Assembly (NCBI RefSeq): GCF_002873455.1
Contig: NZ_MCUN01000010.1
Span: forward strand, 1 to 64,000
Length of the DNA: 64,000 nucleotides
Source: Vibrio splendidus
GTDB taxonomy: Bacteria; Pseudomonadota; Gammaproteobacteria; Enterobacterales; Vibrionaceae
Direction of reading: 5' to 3'
This document shows, piece after piece, positions 8,055 to 16,575 of this stretch. Under the pieces are notes generated by a model. The model ran no database searches, was not told the origin of the DNA, and saw only the letters and a list, made by a program, of their open reading frames with translations. Position numbers and translations under genes: made by a program. The first letter of the stretch is position 1, and each line of letters begins with the position of its first letter.

Positions 8055-8801
8055 CTAGGAAGTCTGTTTCAAAAATGCAGGTAAATAGCGTTCTATTTTT
8101 TGCTCTGAGATAAGCGGTACCAATAAATAGATAAGACCTGCAAAAGCGATAGATCCGGCTAAGTCTTCTGGACGATGCATGCCAAGCCAAACTCGGCTGT
8201 AAGCGACACCACCAGCCCAAACCAGTAAACCACCTACCAAATAAAAACGCTTCGCTTCTAAAAACAATCCACCGAAGAACGCCAAACACACACCGACGAA
8301 AATCATGTGTCCAGATGGGAAAGAGTAGTCGGTTTCACCCAACCAGTGACGCGTTCGCCACTCACTCACCTTATCTTGCACAGATGCAATCGCTGCGTTC
8401 TTTTCTACCAGTGGCAGTTCATAAAACACTTCTGGCATTTCGACAACTTCTTGCGTCACCAAATACTCAGAATAAGGTCGAGGACTTTCTGTTGAATGCT
8501 TTAAGAAGGTTTTCGCTGCAAAGCTAAGCACCAACAACAGGCCGAGCTGCAGACAAAGGCTGAATAACTTAGCTTTGGAAAACTTCATCGTGAGCAATAC
8601 TAAAGACAACACAGCGAGCGTTACCAAGAACCCTTGATTACCTGCTGAATAAGTCACGAACGTCATGAAGGCGCCATAGAAAGGCAAAACCGCACTTCCA
8701 AGGTCAAAGTCCGATCCAAAGATCAAAAAAGGTACGAGAGAATACAAACTTAAAACGAGCAGTAATAAGCCTTTGGATTTGTTAGAGAACAGAGAAGTCA
8801 T
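8055..8801 (-). CDS. pgpB: PgpB-like membrane phosphatase (PAP2 family)
   Basis: A 248-residue inner-membrane PAP2 phosphatase with about six helices. All three active-site motifs are present: KTFLKHSTESPRP (KX6RP-like), SFPSGH and SRVWLGMHRPEDLAG (SRX5HX3D). The long loop between the first two motifs (about residues 108-160) resembles E. coli PgpB, which dephosphorylates phosphatidylglycerophosphate, undecaprenyl pyrophosphate and related lipids facing the periplasm. That makes a role in phospholipid or peptidoglycan carrier recycling likely. The symbol rests on motif and loop similarity, so another PAP2 lipid phosphatase is possible. Monocistronic and facing the ribB riboswitch region. Confidence 0.78.
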   Translation of the reverse strand: MTSLFSNKSKGLLLLVLSLYSLVPFLIFGSDFDLGSAVLPFYGAFMTFVTYSAGNQGFLVTLAVLSLVLLTMKFSKAKLFSLCLQLGLLLVLSFAAKTFLKHSTESPRPYSEYLVTQEVVEMPEVFYELPLVEKNAAIASVQDKVSEWRTRHWLGETDYSFPSGHMIFVGVCLAFFGGLFLEAKRFYLVGGLLVWAGGVAYSRVWLGMHRPEDLAGSIAFAGLIYLLVPLISEQKIERYLPAFLKQTS

Positions 8802-8910
8802 GGCTAAGACCTTTTGAAGAAAGTGGTCGGATGCTATCGCAGCTTAGCATCGCCAATATCAATTTTATGTCAAAACGGTCAGTGAGCTGTCATGGCGTAA
8901 CAATATCCGA

Positions 8911-9036
8911 TTAATGCGGAGCTTGAATATTGACTCGCTGAACAGCCACGCCAACACCAATAATGTTCACCATCCACTTATGTTCATAGAGAAAGTAAAG
9001 ACCACAGAAATCAAACGAGACAAAGGCATCATCCCA
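8911..9036 (-). pseudogene. Possible C-terminal gene relic
   Basis: A minus-strand frame of 41 codons, open from a TAG at 9037-9039 to a TAA at 8911-8913, reads like a real membrane-protein tail (AFVSFDFCGLYFLYEHKW, then NIIGVGVAVQRVNI). It has no usable start codon. It sits in the otherwise gene-free 8802-9188 stretch before the FMN riboswitch. I do not recognise the family. Chance is a real alternative. Confidence 0.25.
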
Positions 9037-9188
9037 CTAAAGACTGCCTGACGTGTTCTGCCGATAAAGTGAACACTTACCGGATTATAAGGCCAAAATC
9101 TTAAATACTTTGCTGTCAGTCCTTTAAATCCACTATTGAAAGGATTACCATCTGGTCTGCTTTCAAAAGCAAAACAGATTATTAATTT

Positions 9189-9336
9189 TTATTCTCAGGG
9201 CGGGGCGAAATTCCCCACCGGCGGTATGTCCTTAGCAAAATCTAAAGATAAGCCCGCGAGCGCTCGATTCGTCGAGGTCAGCAGATCTGGTGAGATGCCA
9301 GAGCCGACGGTCATAGTCCGGATGAGAGAGAATGAA
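9189..9336 (+). promoter_or_regulatory. FMN riboswitch (RFN element)
   Basis: The conserved RFN core is visible: TCAGGGCGGGGCGAAATTCC then CCCACCGGCGGT (9194-9225), GCCCGCGAGCG (9252-9262), then GGTCAGCAGATCTGGTGA, CCAGAGCCGACGG and the closing TCCGGATGAGAGAGAATG. It folds into the multi-branched FMN-binding domain. The downstream segment to 9420 contains GTGCCCG, which can pair with CGGGTGC just before ATTTCGTTTT, a plausible terminator or sequestering arm of the expression platform. It precedes ribB, so high FMN should lower ribB expression. Confidence 0.95.
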
Positions 9337-9524
9337 AACACACTCGTTTAAGTTGGAAAGGCGTGCCCGCGTGAGCTGGGTTCATACCACTAACTTAGAC
9401 GGGTGCATTTCGTTTTGGATAAAACCATAATGAGCTAAAGTCTCTTGTAATGAGTAGGCTTTGCTGTGCTCGGTTGAGATCCCTCATACAGCCCTGATTC
9501 TGGTGATATTTTAGGAGTTTAACC

Positions 9525-10181
9525 ATGAATCAGTCTTCACTACTTGCCGAATTTGGCGAACCAATCACTCGCGTTGAAAACGCACTGCAAGCTCTACGCG
9601 AAGGTCGTGGCGTACTTTTACTCGATGATGAAGATCGCGAGAACGAAGGTGACATCATCTACTCTGTAGAACACCTAACGAACGCTCAAATGGCGCTTAT
9701 GATCCGCGAATGCAGCGGCATTGTGTGCCTATGTCTAACCGACGAGCAAGCAAACCAACTTGAACTTCCACCTATGGTTGTTGATAACAACAGCGCAAAC
9801 CAAACTGCGTTTACCGTAACTATCGAAGCAAAAGTTGGTGTAACGACAGGTGTTTCTGCCGCTGACCGTGTAACAACGATCAAGACAGCTGCAAACCCAA
9901 CAGCTAAGCCTACTGACCTCGCGCGCCCTGGTCACGTATTCCCACTGCGCGCTCGTAAAGGTGGTGTACTTGCTCGCCGCGGTCACACAGAAGGCACTGT
10001 GGATCTTATGCAAATGGCTGGTCTTCAATCGGCAGGCGTACTGTGTGAAGTAACCAACCCAGACGGCACGATGGCAAAAGCGCCAGAGATCGTTGCTTTC
10101 GGTAAAATGCACAACATGCCAGTACTGACCATTGAAGACATGGTGATGTATCGCAACGAGTTCGATCTTAAACTTGCGTAA
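9525..10181 (+). CDS. ribB: 3,4-dihydroxy-2-butanone 4-phosphate synthase
   Basis: RibB converts ribulose 5-phosphate to formate and 3,4-dihydroxy-2-butanone 4-phosphate, the four-carbon precursor of riboflavin, in the cytoplasm with Mg2+. The 218-residue protein is the stand-alone form of standard length. Hallmarks are [20 protein letters not shown] (acidic active-site loop), the [20 protein letters not shown] region with catalytic residues, [16 protein letters not shown] and [16 protein letters not shown]. There is no RibA domain at the C-terminus. The ATG has TAGGAG 8 nt upstream. Control by the FMN riboswitch 190 nt upstream makes the identification firm. Confidence 0.97.
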   Translation: MNQSSLLAEFGEPITRVENALQALREGRGVLLLDDEDRENEGDIIYSVEHLTNAQMALMIRECSGIVCLCLTDEQANQLELPPMVVDNNSANQTAFTVTIEAKVGVTTGVSAADRVTTIKTAANPTAKPTDLARPGHVFPLRARKGGVLARRGHTEGTVDLMQMAGLQSAGVLCEVTNPDGTMAKAPEIVAFGKMHNMPVLTIEDMVMYRNEFDLKLA

Positions 10182-10202
10182 CGTTTAGTTCAGCCCTCAA
10201 TG

Positions 10203-10237
10203 CTTAACACTTAGCACTTAGCACTTAGCACTTAGCA
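10203..10237. repeat. Tandem 7-bp repeat (five copies)
   Basis: CTTAACA is followed by four exact copies of CTTAGCA, head to tail, between ribB and its terminator. It is probably a slippage-prone simple repeat. No function is evident. Confidence 0.9.
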
Positions 10238-10270
10238 TTGAAGCTAACTAAACTCAGAAATGCATATTGA

Positions 10271-10329
10271 AAGGCCTCACTCTTACTACTTTTTCTAGTT
10301 AAAAGTATATAAAGGGTGAGGCCTTTTTC
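10271..10329 (+). terminator. Terminator after ribB
   Basis: AAGGCCTCAC pairs with GTGAGGCCTT across a long loop that can itself partly fold, followed by TTTTT. It lies about 90 nt after the ribB stop. Confidence 0.85.
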
Positions 10330-10462
10330 ATTTCCGTATTTTGAGGCGAGCCAACGATGGATCGCCGAAGTATGTCTAGTTATTGAAACCTACTCAGCCA
10401 AGTCACTTAGAAAAGCGTAACCTCTCAAAAAATCCTGCAAAATATGAGAAACATTCACTCGA

Positions 10463-10482
10463 ATGGTGAAGTCATGCACCAT
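10463..10482. promoter_or_regulatory. Dyad upstream of the sigma-54 promoter
   Basis: ATGGTG and CACCAT form an inverted repeat with an 8-nt spacer, about 60-80 bp upstream of the -24 element. Position and form would suit an activator site, but the sequence is not a recognised one. Confidence 0.35.
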
Positions 10483-10542
10483 TATTGATCATCCATAAAT
10501 AGAGAGAAAACATAAGCCACTGAAATATAGCACTTATTTTTT

Positions 10543-10558
10543 TGGCACGGTGTCTGCA
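10543..10558 (+). promoter_or_regulatory. Sigma-54 (-24/-12) promoter
   Basis: TGGCACGGTGTCTGCA matches the RpoN consensus TGGCACG-N4-TTGCW at every fixed position but one. The GG and GC dinucleotides have the required spacing. A start near 10570 would place it about 27 nt before the ATG of the next gene. Confidence 0.9.
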
Positions 10559-10596
10559 CTACCACTAAGTAGGTATGCACATATTAGGAGTTAAAT

Positions 10597-11445
10597 ATGT
10601 TTGTAATTATTTCAGTTGGTTTATCCATAGCAGTACTTGCTGCCCTATTTCATTTTTCCAAAAAGAAACAAACGGCGCTATCACATAGGTTTGAAACCTT
10701 AGTTCTACTCAGAGAACTATTGCTGCTATCACGCAAACATCGCGCCGCAACGCATTATGCTCTTGGTTATAAGCTGTCTAGCGACTCGATTCGCAAAGTG
10801 AATGACATTTACGACAACATACTTGAGGTGTCTGAACTGCTTCAATCTCATGTGTCGTTTGATAGCCGTCCTATGTATCGCATCTATCACCTCAAGCTCA
10901 TCGCTATGCACAGCGACTGGCAAAACCGCAGCTTGGTACGTAACCAATCAATTCATGGCAAAACGATTCGTCACAGCATGTTTTTAATGGATGAGGTGAT
11001 GATCATTTGGTTGATTCAGTCTGAGCGAGAAGACATGAGCCGTGAATACCACATGAATTGGCAACAGATCTTAGACTGCATGGAGATCTTGACCAAGCTG
11101 AGAGTGTGCATACCTGATATGGAGAAACCTGAGGAGTATGCGAGATTCAAATTCTACGCATCTCAGACACACCGCAAACTCAACCAATTATCGATTATCT
11201 GCCCTATCAGCAGTGGGTCACCCATTTGTACACGTGCGATGCATGCACTTACCGAGATCGCATCAAGTACAGAAGCTACTCAACCGGCAGATACCATGTA
11301 CGAATTAACAAGCGATATATCAACCGTCGTTTCAAAAGTATACGACCAAGTATTGACGGACATTACCAGAAGCTTATATCGACCTTTACCTGACATTAAC
11401 GAAAAGGCGATAGACACACGATTATCCGTACATCACTACATATAA
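10597..11445 (+). CDS. Membrane-anchored protein of unknown function with NIT-like helical region
   Basis: A 282-residue protein with one N-terminal transmembrane helix (about residues 2-20), a basic stop (KKKQ), and an otherwise helical soluble region. The segment LVLLRELLLLSRKHRAATHYAL resembles the start of nitrate/nitrite-sensing (NIT) four-helix bundles, where LQKERG-SAG is typical, but the full domain is not clear. There is no obvious kinase, methyl-accepting or GGDEF output domain. The gene stands alone behind a near-consensus sigma-54 promoter and has a TAGGAG site 6 nt before the ATG. RpoN control in Vibrio often involves motility, nitrogen, biofilm or secretion genes. I cannot assign a function. 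Confidence 0.75.
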   Translation: MFVIISVGLSIAVLAALFHFSKKKQTALSHRFETLVLLRELLLLSRKHRAATHYALGYKLSSDSIRKVNDIYDNILEVSELLQSHVSFDSRPMYRIYHLKLIAMHSDWQNRSLVRNQSIHGKTIRHSMFLMDEVMIIWLIQSEREDMSREYHMNWQQILDCMEILTKLRVCIPDMEKPEEYARFKFYASQTHRKLNQLSIICPISSGSPICTRAMHALTEIASSTEATQPADTMYELTSDISTVVSKVYDQVLTDITRSLYRPLPDINEKAIDTRLSVHHYI

Positions 11446-11490
11446 AGGCTTCGTGAGAGGAGAGGTGCTGGAACTCTGAATTATTGAGTT

Positions 11491-11526
11491 CAAATCCGAT
11501 ATCACCATTGATATCGGATTTTTGTA
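11491..11526 (+). terminator. Terminator after the sigma-54-dependent gene
   Basis: AAATCCGATATCA and TGATATCGGATTT form a 13-bp perfect stem with a 4-nt loop followed by TTG and A/T-rich sequence. The stem is symmetric, so it may also serve the converging LysR gene. Confidence 0.85.
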
Positions 11527-11586
11527 TTTATGGGCTTACATATTTAGTTCTATTTTAGGGCGAGACAAGTTATGAACGATGTCGCT

Positions 11587-12483
11587 TTAAACATCTCCAG
11601 ACTTTATATCGCTAGACCAAACTTCTGCCGCAAAATCAATGAACTGGCGAACAACAGGAAGCTGATAACTGCGAGACAAATACACCGCCCAAAGCGCACT
11701 ACTCGGTGAAACAAAATCATCTAAAATTCGTTTCAACTTACCCTCAGCAATCAATGGGTTCGCTAAATCACACGGTAATCGCACGATCCCTTTGCCATGC
11801 TGTGCGGCGCGGGTTAACACCCCAACATCGTTGGCTTTGATGGTGCCAGACACCTCAACCGAATAATGTTGGTTATCTTTCACGAAGTCCCACTTCGTCA
11901 CACTCAGGTGGCGAAAGCAATTATGTTGTCGAAGTGCTTCGATAGATTGAGGTTCTCCGTGCTTGTCTAGGTAGACTTGAGAGGCACACACCACTGAATC
12001 AATTTCCATTAGCTTTCGAGCAATCAAGCTATCGTCAGGTTGGTCAGTATAACGAAGGGCAATATCGATTCTTTCATCTACCAGCTGCGCAAAACGATCG
12101 GATGCAAACAACTCGACCGTGATATTAGGGTGAAGTTCTGTGAACTGTTCAACCACATCCAACAACATATTTTGAGTCAAGCCAATCGGAGCGGCGATTC
12201 GGATGGTTCCGGAAAGAGCGTCGGTTTGATTCAGTGCGGTCACTTCTAACTCCGCCGTTTCATGGAGTATTTTCTCGCAGCGTTGTAGCGCAATCTCCCC
12301 TGCCGCCGTCAAGCTTACCTTACGCGTAGTTCTGTGTAATAACCTCTGTTTTAACCACCCTTCGATCTCTTGAACATGGCGTGAAACCTGTAATCGACTC
12401 ATGTCCAAATGCTCTGCCGCTTGCGTAAAACTGGCACAATTTGCCACTTCGACAAAGCTGCGCATCGCCGTCAACCTATCCAT
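11587..12483 (-). CDS. LysR-family transcriptional regulator
   Basis: A 298-residue LysR regulator. The N-terminal HTH is plain (MRSFVEVANCASFTQAAEHLDMSRLQVSRHVQEIEGWL, about residues 7-45), with the RLLHRTTRKVSLT turn, then a periplasmic-binding-like effector domain. It is of the CrgA/AaeR-like subgroup, often encoded beside oxidoreductases. The ATG at 12483 is preferred over a GTG one codon earlier because AAGGAG lies 6 nt before it. It is divergent from an NAD(P)-binding protein gene with a perfect dyad between, so it probably regulates that gene and itself. Confidence 0.9.
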   Translation of the reverse strand: MDRLTAMRSFVEVANCASFTQAAEHLDMSRLQVSRHVQEIEGWLKQRLLHRTTRKVSLTAAGEIALQRCEKILHETAELEVTALNQTDALSGTIRIAAPIGLTQNMLLDVVEQFTELHPNITVELFASDRFAQLVDERIDIALRYTDQPDDSLIARKLMEIDSVVCASQVYLDKHGEPQSIEALRQHNCFRHLSVTKWDFVKDNQHYSVEVSGTIKANDVGVLTRAAQHGKGIVRLPCDLANPLIAEGKLKRILDDFVSPSSALWAVYLSRSYQLPVVRQFIDFAAEVWSSDIKSGDV

Positions 12484-12556
12484 CACACTCTCCTTGAGCT
12501 GTTTAGCAGCTAACCGAATCTTATTAGATCACTATATAGATACAATCTACATCATT

Positions 12557-12574
12557 TTGCGATATTTATCGCAA
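12557..12574. promoter_or_regulatory. Perfect dyad in the LysR/oxidoreductase divergent promoter
   Basis: TTGCGATA-TT-TATCGCAA is a perfect 8-bp-arm palindrome that also fits the T-N11-A form of LysR boxes. It lies about 75 bp from each start codon. Binding by the flanking LysR protein is inferred. Confidence 0.65.
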
Positions 12575-12645
12575 CCTAGTGAGCTATTAGACTGCAATGG
12601 CTGTCGAGAAACAGACTCAATAAATTAGATAATTGGAGAGACATT

Positions 12646-13284
12646 ATGAAAATTGCAGTATTAGGCGCATCAGGTTGGATTGGTAGTCACATCGCACAAG
12701 AAGCTCAATCTCGCGGACACGAAGTCGTTGCAGTCGTAAGAGACGCAAGCCGCGTAGAAATCAGCGATGTTGAAGTTCGTACATTTGATTTACAAGACGA
12801 AGCAGCAAGTCTAGCGACCGTGTTCTCTGGCGTTGATGCTGTTATTGCTTCGATTGGCGGACGTGCTCTAGGTAATCACGATATCGTAAAAAACACAGCG
12901 GCTAAGCTGCTTGATACATTGCCAAGCATTGGTATCGAGCGCTTGTTGTGGGTGGGCGGTGCGGGATCATTGGAAGTCGCGCCAAACGTTCCGTTAGTTA
13001 CCGTTTCTGATTTCCCTGCGGACTACAAAAACGAAGCGCTAGCACAGGGCGAAGCTCTTGAAGTGTTCAGACAATCTGATAACGAAGTTAACTGGACGTT
13101 CGTTAGCCCTGCAGCAGAAATCTTCCCGGGCGATAAGCTATCAACCTACCGCACTGGTGGTGATCAACTGCTCACCGACGAAGATGGCAACAGCAAAATA
13201 TCCGTCAGCGATTACGCTATTGCGATGATTGATGAACTAGAAGCGGGCAAGTTCCCACGCCAACGTATCGGTGTCGCTTACTAG
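12646..13284 (+). CDS. NAD(P)-binding NmrA/atypical SDR-family protein
   Basis: A 212-residue atypical short-chain dehydrogenase/NmrA-like protein. The Rossmann dinucleotide-binding motif is at the very N-terminus (IAVLGASGWIGSHIAQEA), followed by VVAVVRD and a second-strand DAVIASIGG. The C-terminal region (TFVSPAAEIFPGDK, then YRTGGDQLL and ISVSDYAIAMIDELE) is typical of the YwnB/YesF-like subgroup. It lacks the YxxxK catalytic pair of classical SDRs, so it may be a redox sensor or a reductase of unknown substrate. GGAGAG lies 7 nt before the ATG. It is the likely target of the divergent LysR. Confidence 0.85.
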   Translation: MKIAVLGASGWIGSHIAQEAQSRGHEVVAVVRDASRVEISDVEVRTFDLQDEAASLATVFSGVDAVIASIGGRALGNHDIVKNTAAKLLDTLPSIGIERLLWVGGAGSLEVAPNVPLVTVSDFPADYKNEALAQGEALEVFRQSDNEVNWTFVSPAAEIFPGDKLSTYRTGGDQLLTDEDGNSKISVSDYAIAMIDELEAGKFPRQRIGVAY

Positions 13285-13320
13285 GGGTTGTTGACCTAGT
13301 CAGCTCATATACAAAAACTA

Positions 13321-13355
13321 AAAAAGCCGCTTGTTCAAAACAATGCGGCTTTCTT
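13321..13355. terminator. Bidirectional terminator between converging genes
   Basis: AAAGCCGC and GCGGCTTT form a stem flanked by A-rich and T-rich runs. It lies between the NmrA-like gene and the converging cupin gene, so it can serve both. Confidence 0.8.
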
Positions 13356-13376
13356 ATCTTTATATTGAGCATTCCT

Positions 13377-14030
13377 TTAATTCAATGGAAGGTGACCCGT
13401 TTTCACTAGGATAACCGTATCTTCTTCCACATAAGGGAAATGCTCGCTCATGTGAGGGCTGCGCATCCATGTGTGCTTTGGATACTCGCCATGTTCATCT
13501 TTAAAAATGCCAGACAATACAAAGATCTCTTCATCACCAAAATGACGGTGTGGCTGAAAACGTTCGCCAACGGGCCATTTCACCAAGGCAACATGTTCGT
13601 GCTCAAACTCATGCAGTGGCATCACTTGCAAACCACCGATGCCCGGAAGCCATTCCGTTTCTTGAGTATTGATACGTACTTGAGTTAAGTCTCTCGCATC
13701 AAACTGATTAAGCTTCACCAAGATCGTGCAGCCATCTTTGCTTGATGGAGAATGCGCACTACCCGGCGGATTACGGATATAAGTACCCGCAGGGAAATCT
13801 CCAGTTTCATCTGAGAACACACCCTCTAATACGAAGATCTCTTCGCCTTGCGGATGCGGGTGCTCAGAAAACGAAGATTCAGGATCGTACTTCACCACGC
13901 TAGTCGTGTGACCTGATTCTCTCTCTTCTCTTTCAAGCGGCTTGCGCCAAACCCCTTTGGCAGGGCTTGCAATCCAGTCTAATGATTCGGTTTCAATAAC
14001 CAGCTTTTTTGAAAAGTCCATGTTGAACAT
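13377..14030 (-). CDS. Double-cupin (ChrR-like) protein
   Basis: A 217-residue protein made of two consecutive ChrR-type cupin domains (about residues 12-110 and 115-215). Each has the metal-binding strand pair. The first reads FSEHPHPQGEEIFVLEGVF with GTYIRNPPGSAHSP. The second reads FQPHRHFGDEEIFVLSGIF with HTWMRSPHMSEHFP. The conserved His/Glu sets suggest a bound divalent metal. Related proteins include the C-terminal domain of the anti-sigma factor ChrR, but the zinc-binding anti-sigma domain is missing here. A role as a metal-dependent enzyme or stress protein is a guess. No partner gene is evident. Confidence 0.85.
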   Translation of the reverse strand: MFNMDFSKKLVIETESLDWIASPAKGVWRKPLEREERESGHTTSVVKYDPESSFSEHPHPQGEEIFVLEGVFSDETGDFPAGTYIRNPPGSAHSPSSKDGCTILVKLNQFDARDLTQVRINTQETEWLPGIGGLQVMPLHEFEHEHVALVKWPVGERFQPHRHFGDEEIFVLSGIFKDEHGEYPKHTWMRSPHMSEHFPYVEEDTVILVKTGHLPLN

Positions 14031-14163
14031 AATGGCGACCTTACTCTTGTTATCGTTTTAATTATTCTTATTATCTTTCTAGCTTTTATTCTACGCGAAT
14101 ACTCATCAAGGAGGCCATCTCGCTGCATTTTTCCTGCGCGACAGCCACCTAAAAGAATCCTAA

Positions 14164-14931
14164 TTAATTGCGGCCAGCAATCACACCGCCATCAACATCC
14201 CAGATTGCACCTGTTACCCAATCTGCACTGTCTGACAATAAGAAAGAGATGCTATTGGCGATATCTTTCGGCAAACCTACTCGACCAATAGGGTGGAACG
14301 CGTTGAAGCCTTCTAACGCTTGATCCACTTCTTCGGGCTTAATGAAAGATTCGTAAATCGGCGTTTTAACCACAGCCGGAGAAACCGCATTCACACGAAT
14401 GTTGTGCTCAGCCAGTTCCATTGCCATGTGTTGTGTTAATGCGTGCAGGCCAGCTTTAGCCATTGAATAGGCAGAAGATGGCGTCGCTTTGATTGCTTGC
14501 TTACCCCACATAGAACCAACGTTAACCACACTGCCACCGCCGTTCTTGATCATCAATTTACTTATCGCTTGAGCAATGAAGAAGGTTGCTTTATTAAGCT
14601 GCATGTATTGCTCGTAATCAGATTCTTGGTGCTCAATAAACGCTTTAGGGTTGAAGTAACCTGCAGCATTAACAAGATAACCAATACCTTCTTCGAGCGA
14701 CTCTAAATGCGCAATAAGGCGAGACACACTCACATCATCGTAAAGGTTAGCTTGCCAACCAGAAGCGTGGCCTAGTGATTGCAGTTCTGACACCGCTTTA
14801 TCTAACTTAGTTGGGTTATTGCCGACAACCAACACATGGATGTTTTGAGCGACTAACTGCTTCGCTGTTTCAAAGCCCATACCACTTGTGCCACCGATTA
14901 CTACTGCAATACCATTTTTAGTGAAGTTCAT
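14164..14931 (-). CDS. Classical SDR-family oxidoreductase
   Basis: A 255-residue classical short-chain dehydrogenase. It contains [17 protein letters not shown] (TGxxxGxG-type cofactor loop), NAAGYF (NAG-like motif), the catalytic Ser in [25 protein letters not shown] (YxxxK) and a C-terminal [17 protein letters not shown] typical of 3-oxoacyl-ACP-reductase-like members. The ATG at 14931 has TAGGAG 8 nt upstream, so the longer frame to 15003 is rejected. It is divergent from an HxlR regulator with an inverted repeat between. The substrate is unknown. Confidence 0.9.
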   Translation of the reverse strand: MNFTKNGIAVVIGGTSGMGFETAKQLVAQNIHVLVVGNNPTKLDKAVSELQSLGHASGWQANLYDDVSVSRLIAHLESLEEGIGYLVNAAGYFNPKAFIEHQESDYEQYMQLNKATFFIAQAISKLMIKNGGGSVVNVGSMWGKQAIKATPSSAYSMAKAGLHALTQHMAMELAEHNIRVNAVSPAVVKTPIYESFIKPEEVDQALEGFNAFHPIGRVGLPKDIANSISFLLSDSADWVTGAIWDVDGGVIAGRN

Positions 14932-14994
14932 TTTGTTATCTCCTAAGTCATGTGAACGTGGTAATCTTAGGCTTTGAACTAACACTATGAATAG

Positions 14995-15023
14995 TAAGTA
15001 CAAATCGGTTAGGTAGGTACTTA
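14995..15023. promoter_or_regulatory. Inverted repeat between SDR and HxlR genes
   Basis: TAAGTAC (14995-15001) and GTACTTA (15017-15023) are 7-bp arms 15 nt apart. A further GTAC copy follows at 15027. It ends 13 nt before the HxlR start, as expected for an autoregulatory HxlR operator controlling both genes. Confidence 0.6.
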
Positions 15024-15036
15024 TTGGTACATCTTT

Positions 15037-15375
15037 ATGAAAAATCAGGAAAACTTTTTTTCAAGAAAATCAGCACCAGAGCGTTCAGCTCGTATGGTGG
15101 AAACCATCTATGGCTGCAAATGGTCGCTTACAGTTTATCAATTATTGGCAAATGGCATTAATCGGCCCGGTGAAATGGTGCGCTCGGTCGAAGGGTTATC
15201 GACCAAGGTATTGAATGAATGCTTGAAACGAAATGTAGAATTCGGGATTTTAGATAAGCAGATGTTCAACGAACTGCCACCAAGAGTGGAGTACCAAGTG
15301 ACGCCGTTCGGTAAGAAGTTTTTATTGATTTTGGACCAGCTGGAAAACCTACAAAACGAAATCAACGAGATGTAA
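15037..15375 (+). CDS. HxlR-family winged-helix regulator
   Basis: A 112-residue HxlR/MarR-like regulator. It shows [45 protein letters not shown], the usual winged-helix core with KW and the recognition helix [10 protein letters not shown]. The wing [15 protein letters not shown] completes it. HxlR proteins commonly sense electrophiles or oxidants and control adjacent redox enzymes. Here the divergent SDR gene is the obvious target. The length is normal. Confidence 0.9.
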   Translation: MKNQENFFSRKSAPERSARMVETIYGCKWSLTVYQLLANGINRPGEMVRSVEGLSTKVLNECLKRNVEFGILDKQMFNELPPRVEYQVTPFGKKFLLILDQLENLQNEINEM

Positions 15376-15438
15376 GTTCGAGTCAGTCCAACGATTGTAA
15401 TAAAACAGAAGACAAAAGAAGGAAGACAGCAAACACGC

Positions 15439-16344
15439 TTAGCTCACTGGCATTTGCTCAAAACGGCCTTTTACAAAATCAATGAAGGTTCGAATTCGGC
15501 TCGGTTGATAGCGGTCTCGATGGTAAATCGCTGAAAAGTCGACCTTAGGCACTATCCATTCATCAAACACTTGCACCAATTGTCCGTCGTTCAGTTCTTG
15601 TAAGCAATAGATGGTTGGAACACGAATAATTCCGTTGCCCGACTTCGCGCCCTGCACCAACACTCGGCCGTTTTTACATTGTAGTTTGCCCGTCACATGC
15701 ACATCGACCGTTTTCTTGGTGTCGTCCAACGCTTGAAAACTCCACTTACGCACTGACCCCGTTAAGCAATCATGATGGATCAGATCTTTGGGGTGATTTG
15801 GCTTCCCTTTGCGAGCGAAATACTCAGGGCTCGCGAGTGTTCCCATCTCGATGTCCAATAGCTTTCTCGCAATAAACCCTGCATCTTCTATGCTTCCCAT
15901 TCGAAAAGCGATATCGAAAGCGTCTTCAATCAAATCGACTCGGTTGCTACTGAAATCAAGGCTAATACTGATATCTGGATAAAGCTGCATAAACTCATTG
16001 ACCAGATCCGCGATAACCACCTCACCAAGATAACCACCGACGCAATTTACCTTTATGTCACCACGTATTTCTTCGACATCGTCCACAGCAGCAATCAGAG
16101 CTTGGTCTATATTATCTAAGGCTTGTTCACATCTCACGTACAGATCTTGCCCGGCATGAGTCAACCTTAAAGTTCGAGTGGTTCGGATAAACAAAGTCAC
16201 ACCCATCTGTTTTTCTAAACTACTCACTTGGCGTGAAACGTGGGAGCGAGACACATCAAGTTCCTCCGCCGCTTTAGTGAAATTACCTAAACGAGCGATG
16301 AGCACGAAGGAACGAATATCGGACAGGTTAATTTGATTTAGCAT
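15439..16344 (-). CDS. LysR-family transcriptional regulator
   Basis: A 301-residue LysR regulator. The HTH lies at about residues 7-45 (IRSFVLIARLGNFTKAAEELDVSRSHVSRQVSSLEKQMGV), followed by LFIRTTRTLRLT and an effector-binding domain of the CrgA-like subgroup. It is divergent from an SDR gene whose promoter region contains a dyad, so it probably regulates that gene. The effector is unknown. Confidence 0.9.
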   Translation of the reverse strand: MLNQINLSDIRSFVLIARLGNFTKAAEELDVSRSHVSRQVSSLEKQMGVTLFIRTTRTLRLTHAGQDLYVRCEQALDNIDQALIAAVDDVEEIRGDIKVNCVGGYLGEVVIADLVNEFMQLYPDISISLDFSSNRVDLIEDAFDIAFRMGSIEDAGFIARKLLDIEMGTLASPEYFARKGKPNHPKDLIHHDCLTGSVRKWSFQALDDTKKTVDVHVTGKLQCKNGRVLVQGAKSGNGIIRVPTIYCLQELNDGQLVQVFDEWIVPKVDFSAIYHRDRYQPSRIRTFIDFVKGRFEQMPVS

Positions 16345-16409
16345 AGTCGCCTGCTTACTTGTGAAATTAAAGTAATGAAGTAGTGAAGTAATAACGTGAA
16401 CGCCTTTAT

Positions 16410-16427
16410 TGTTGCATTACAGCAACA
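16410..16427. promoter_or_regulatory. Dyad between LysR and SDR genes
   Basis: TGTTGC-ATTACA-GCAACA is a perfect 6-bp-arm inverted repeat with a 6-nt spacer and the T-N11-A spacing. It is a likely LysR site, about 66 bp from the LysR start. Confidence 0.55.
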
Positions 16428-16575
16428 GTGTTTCAAGTAAAGCGCTATATATCAACAATGCTATTTTCCTTAATATACCTCCATCGCAACGAAGCAAGGC
16501 ACAAACACTTGATTCGAATGCACTTAAACAATACGTCGTAGCCAACCGACGCAATAAAAGTACAGAGGAAATAAA

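Noticed and set aside
9136..9351. 71-residue ORF overlapping the riboswitch
   Set aside because: It runs through the conserved FMN riboswitch core; the sequence is explained as structured RNA.
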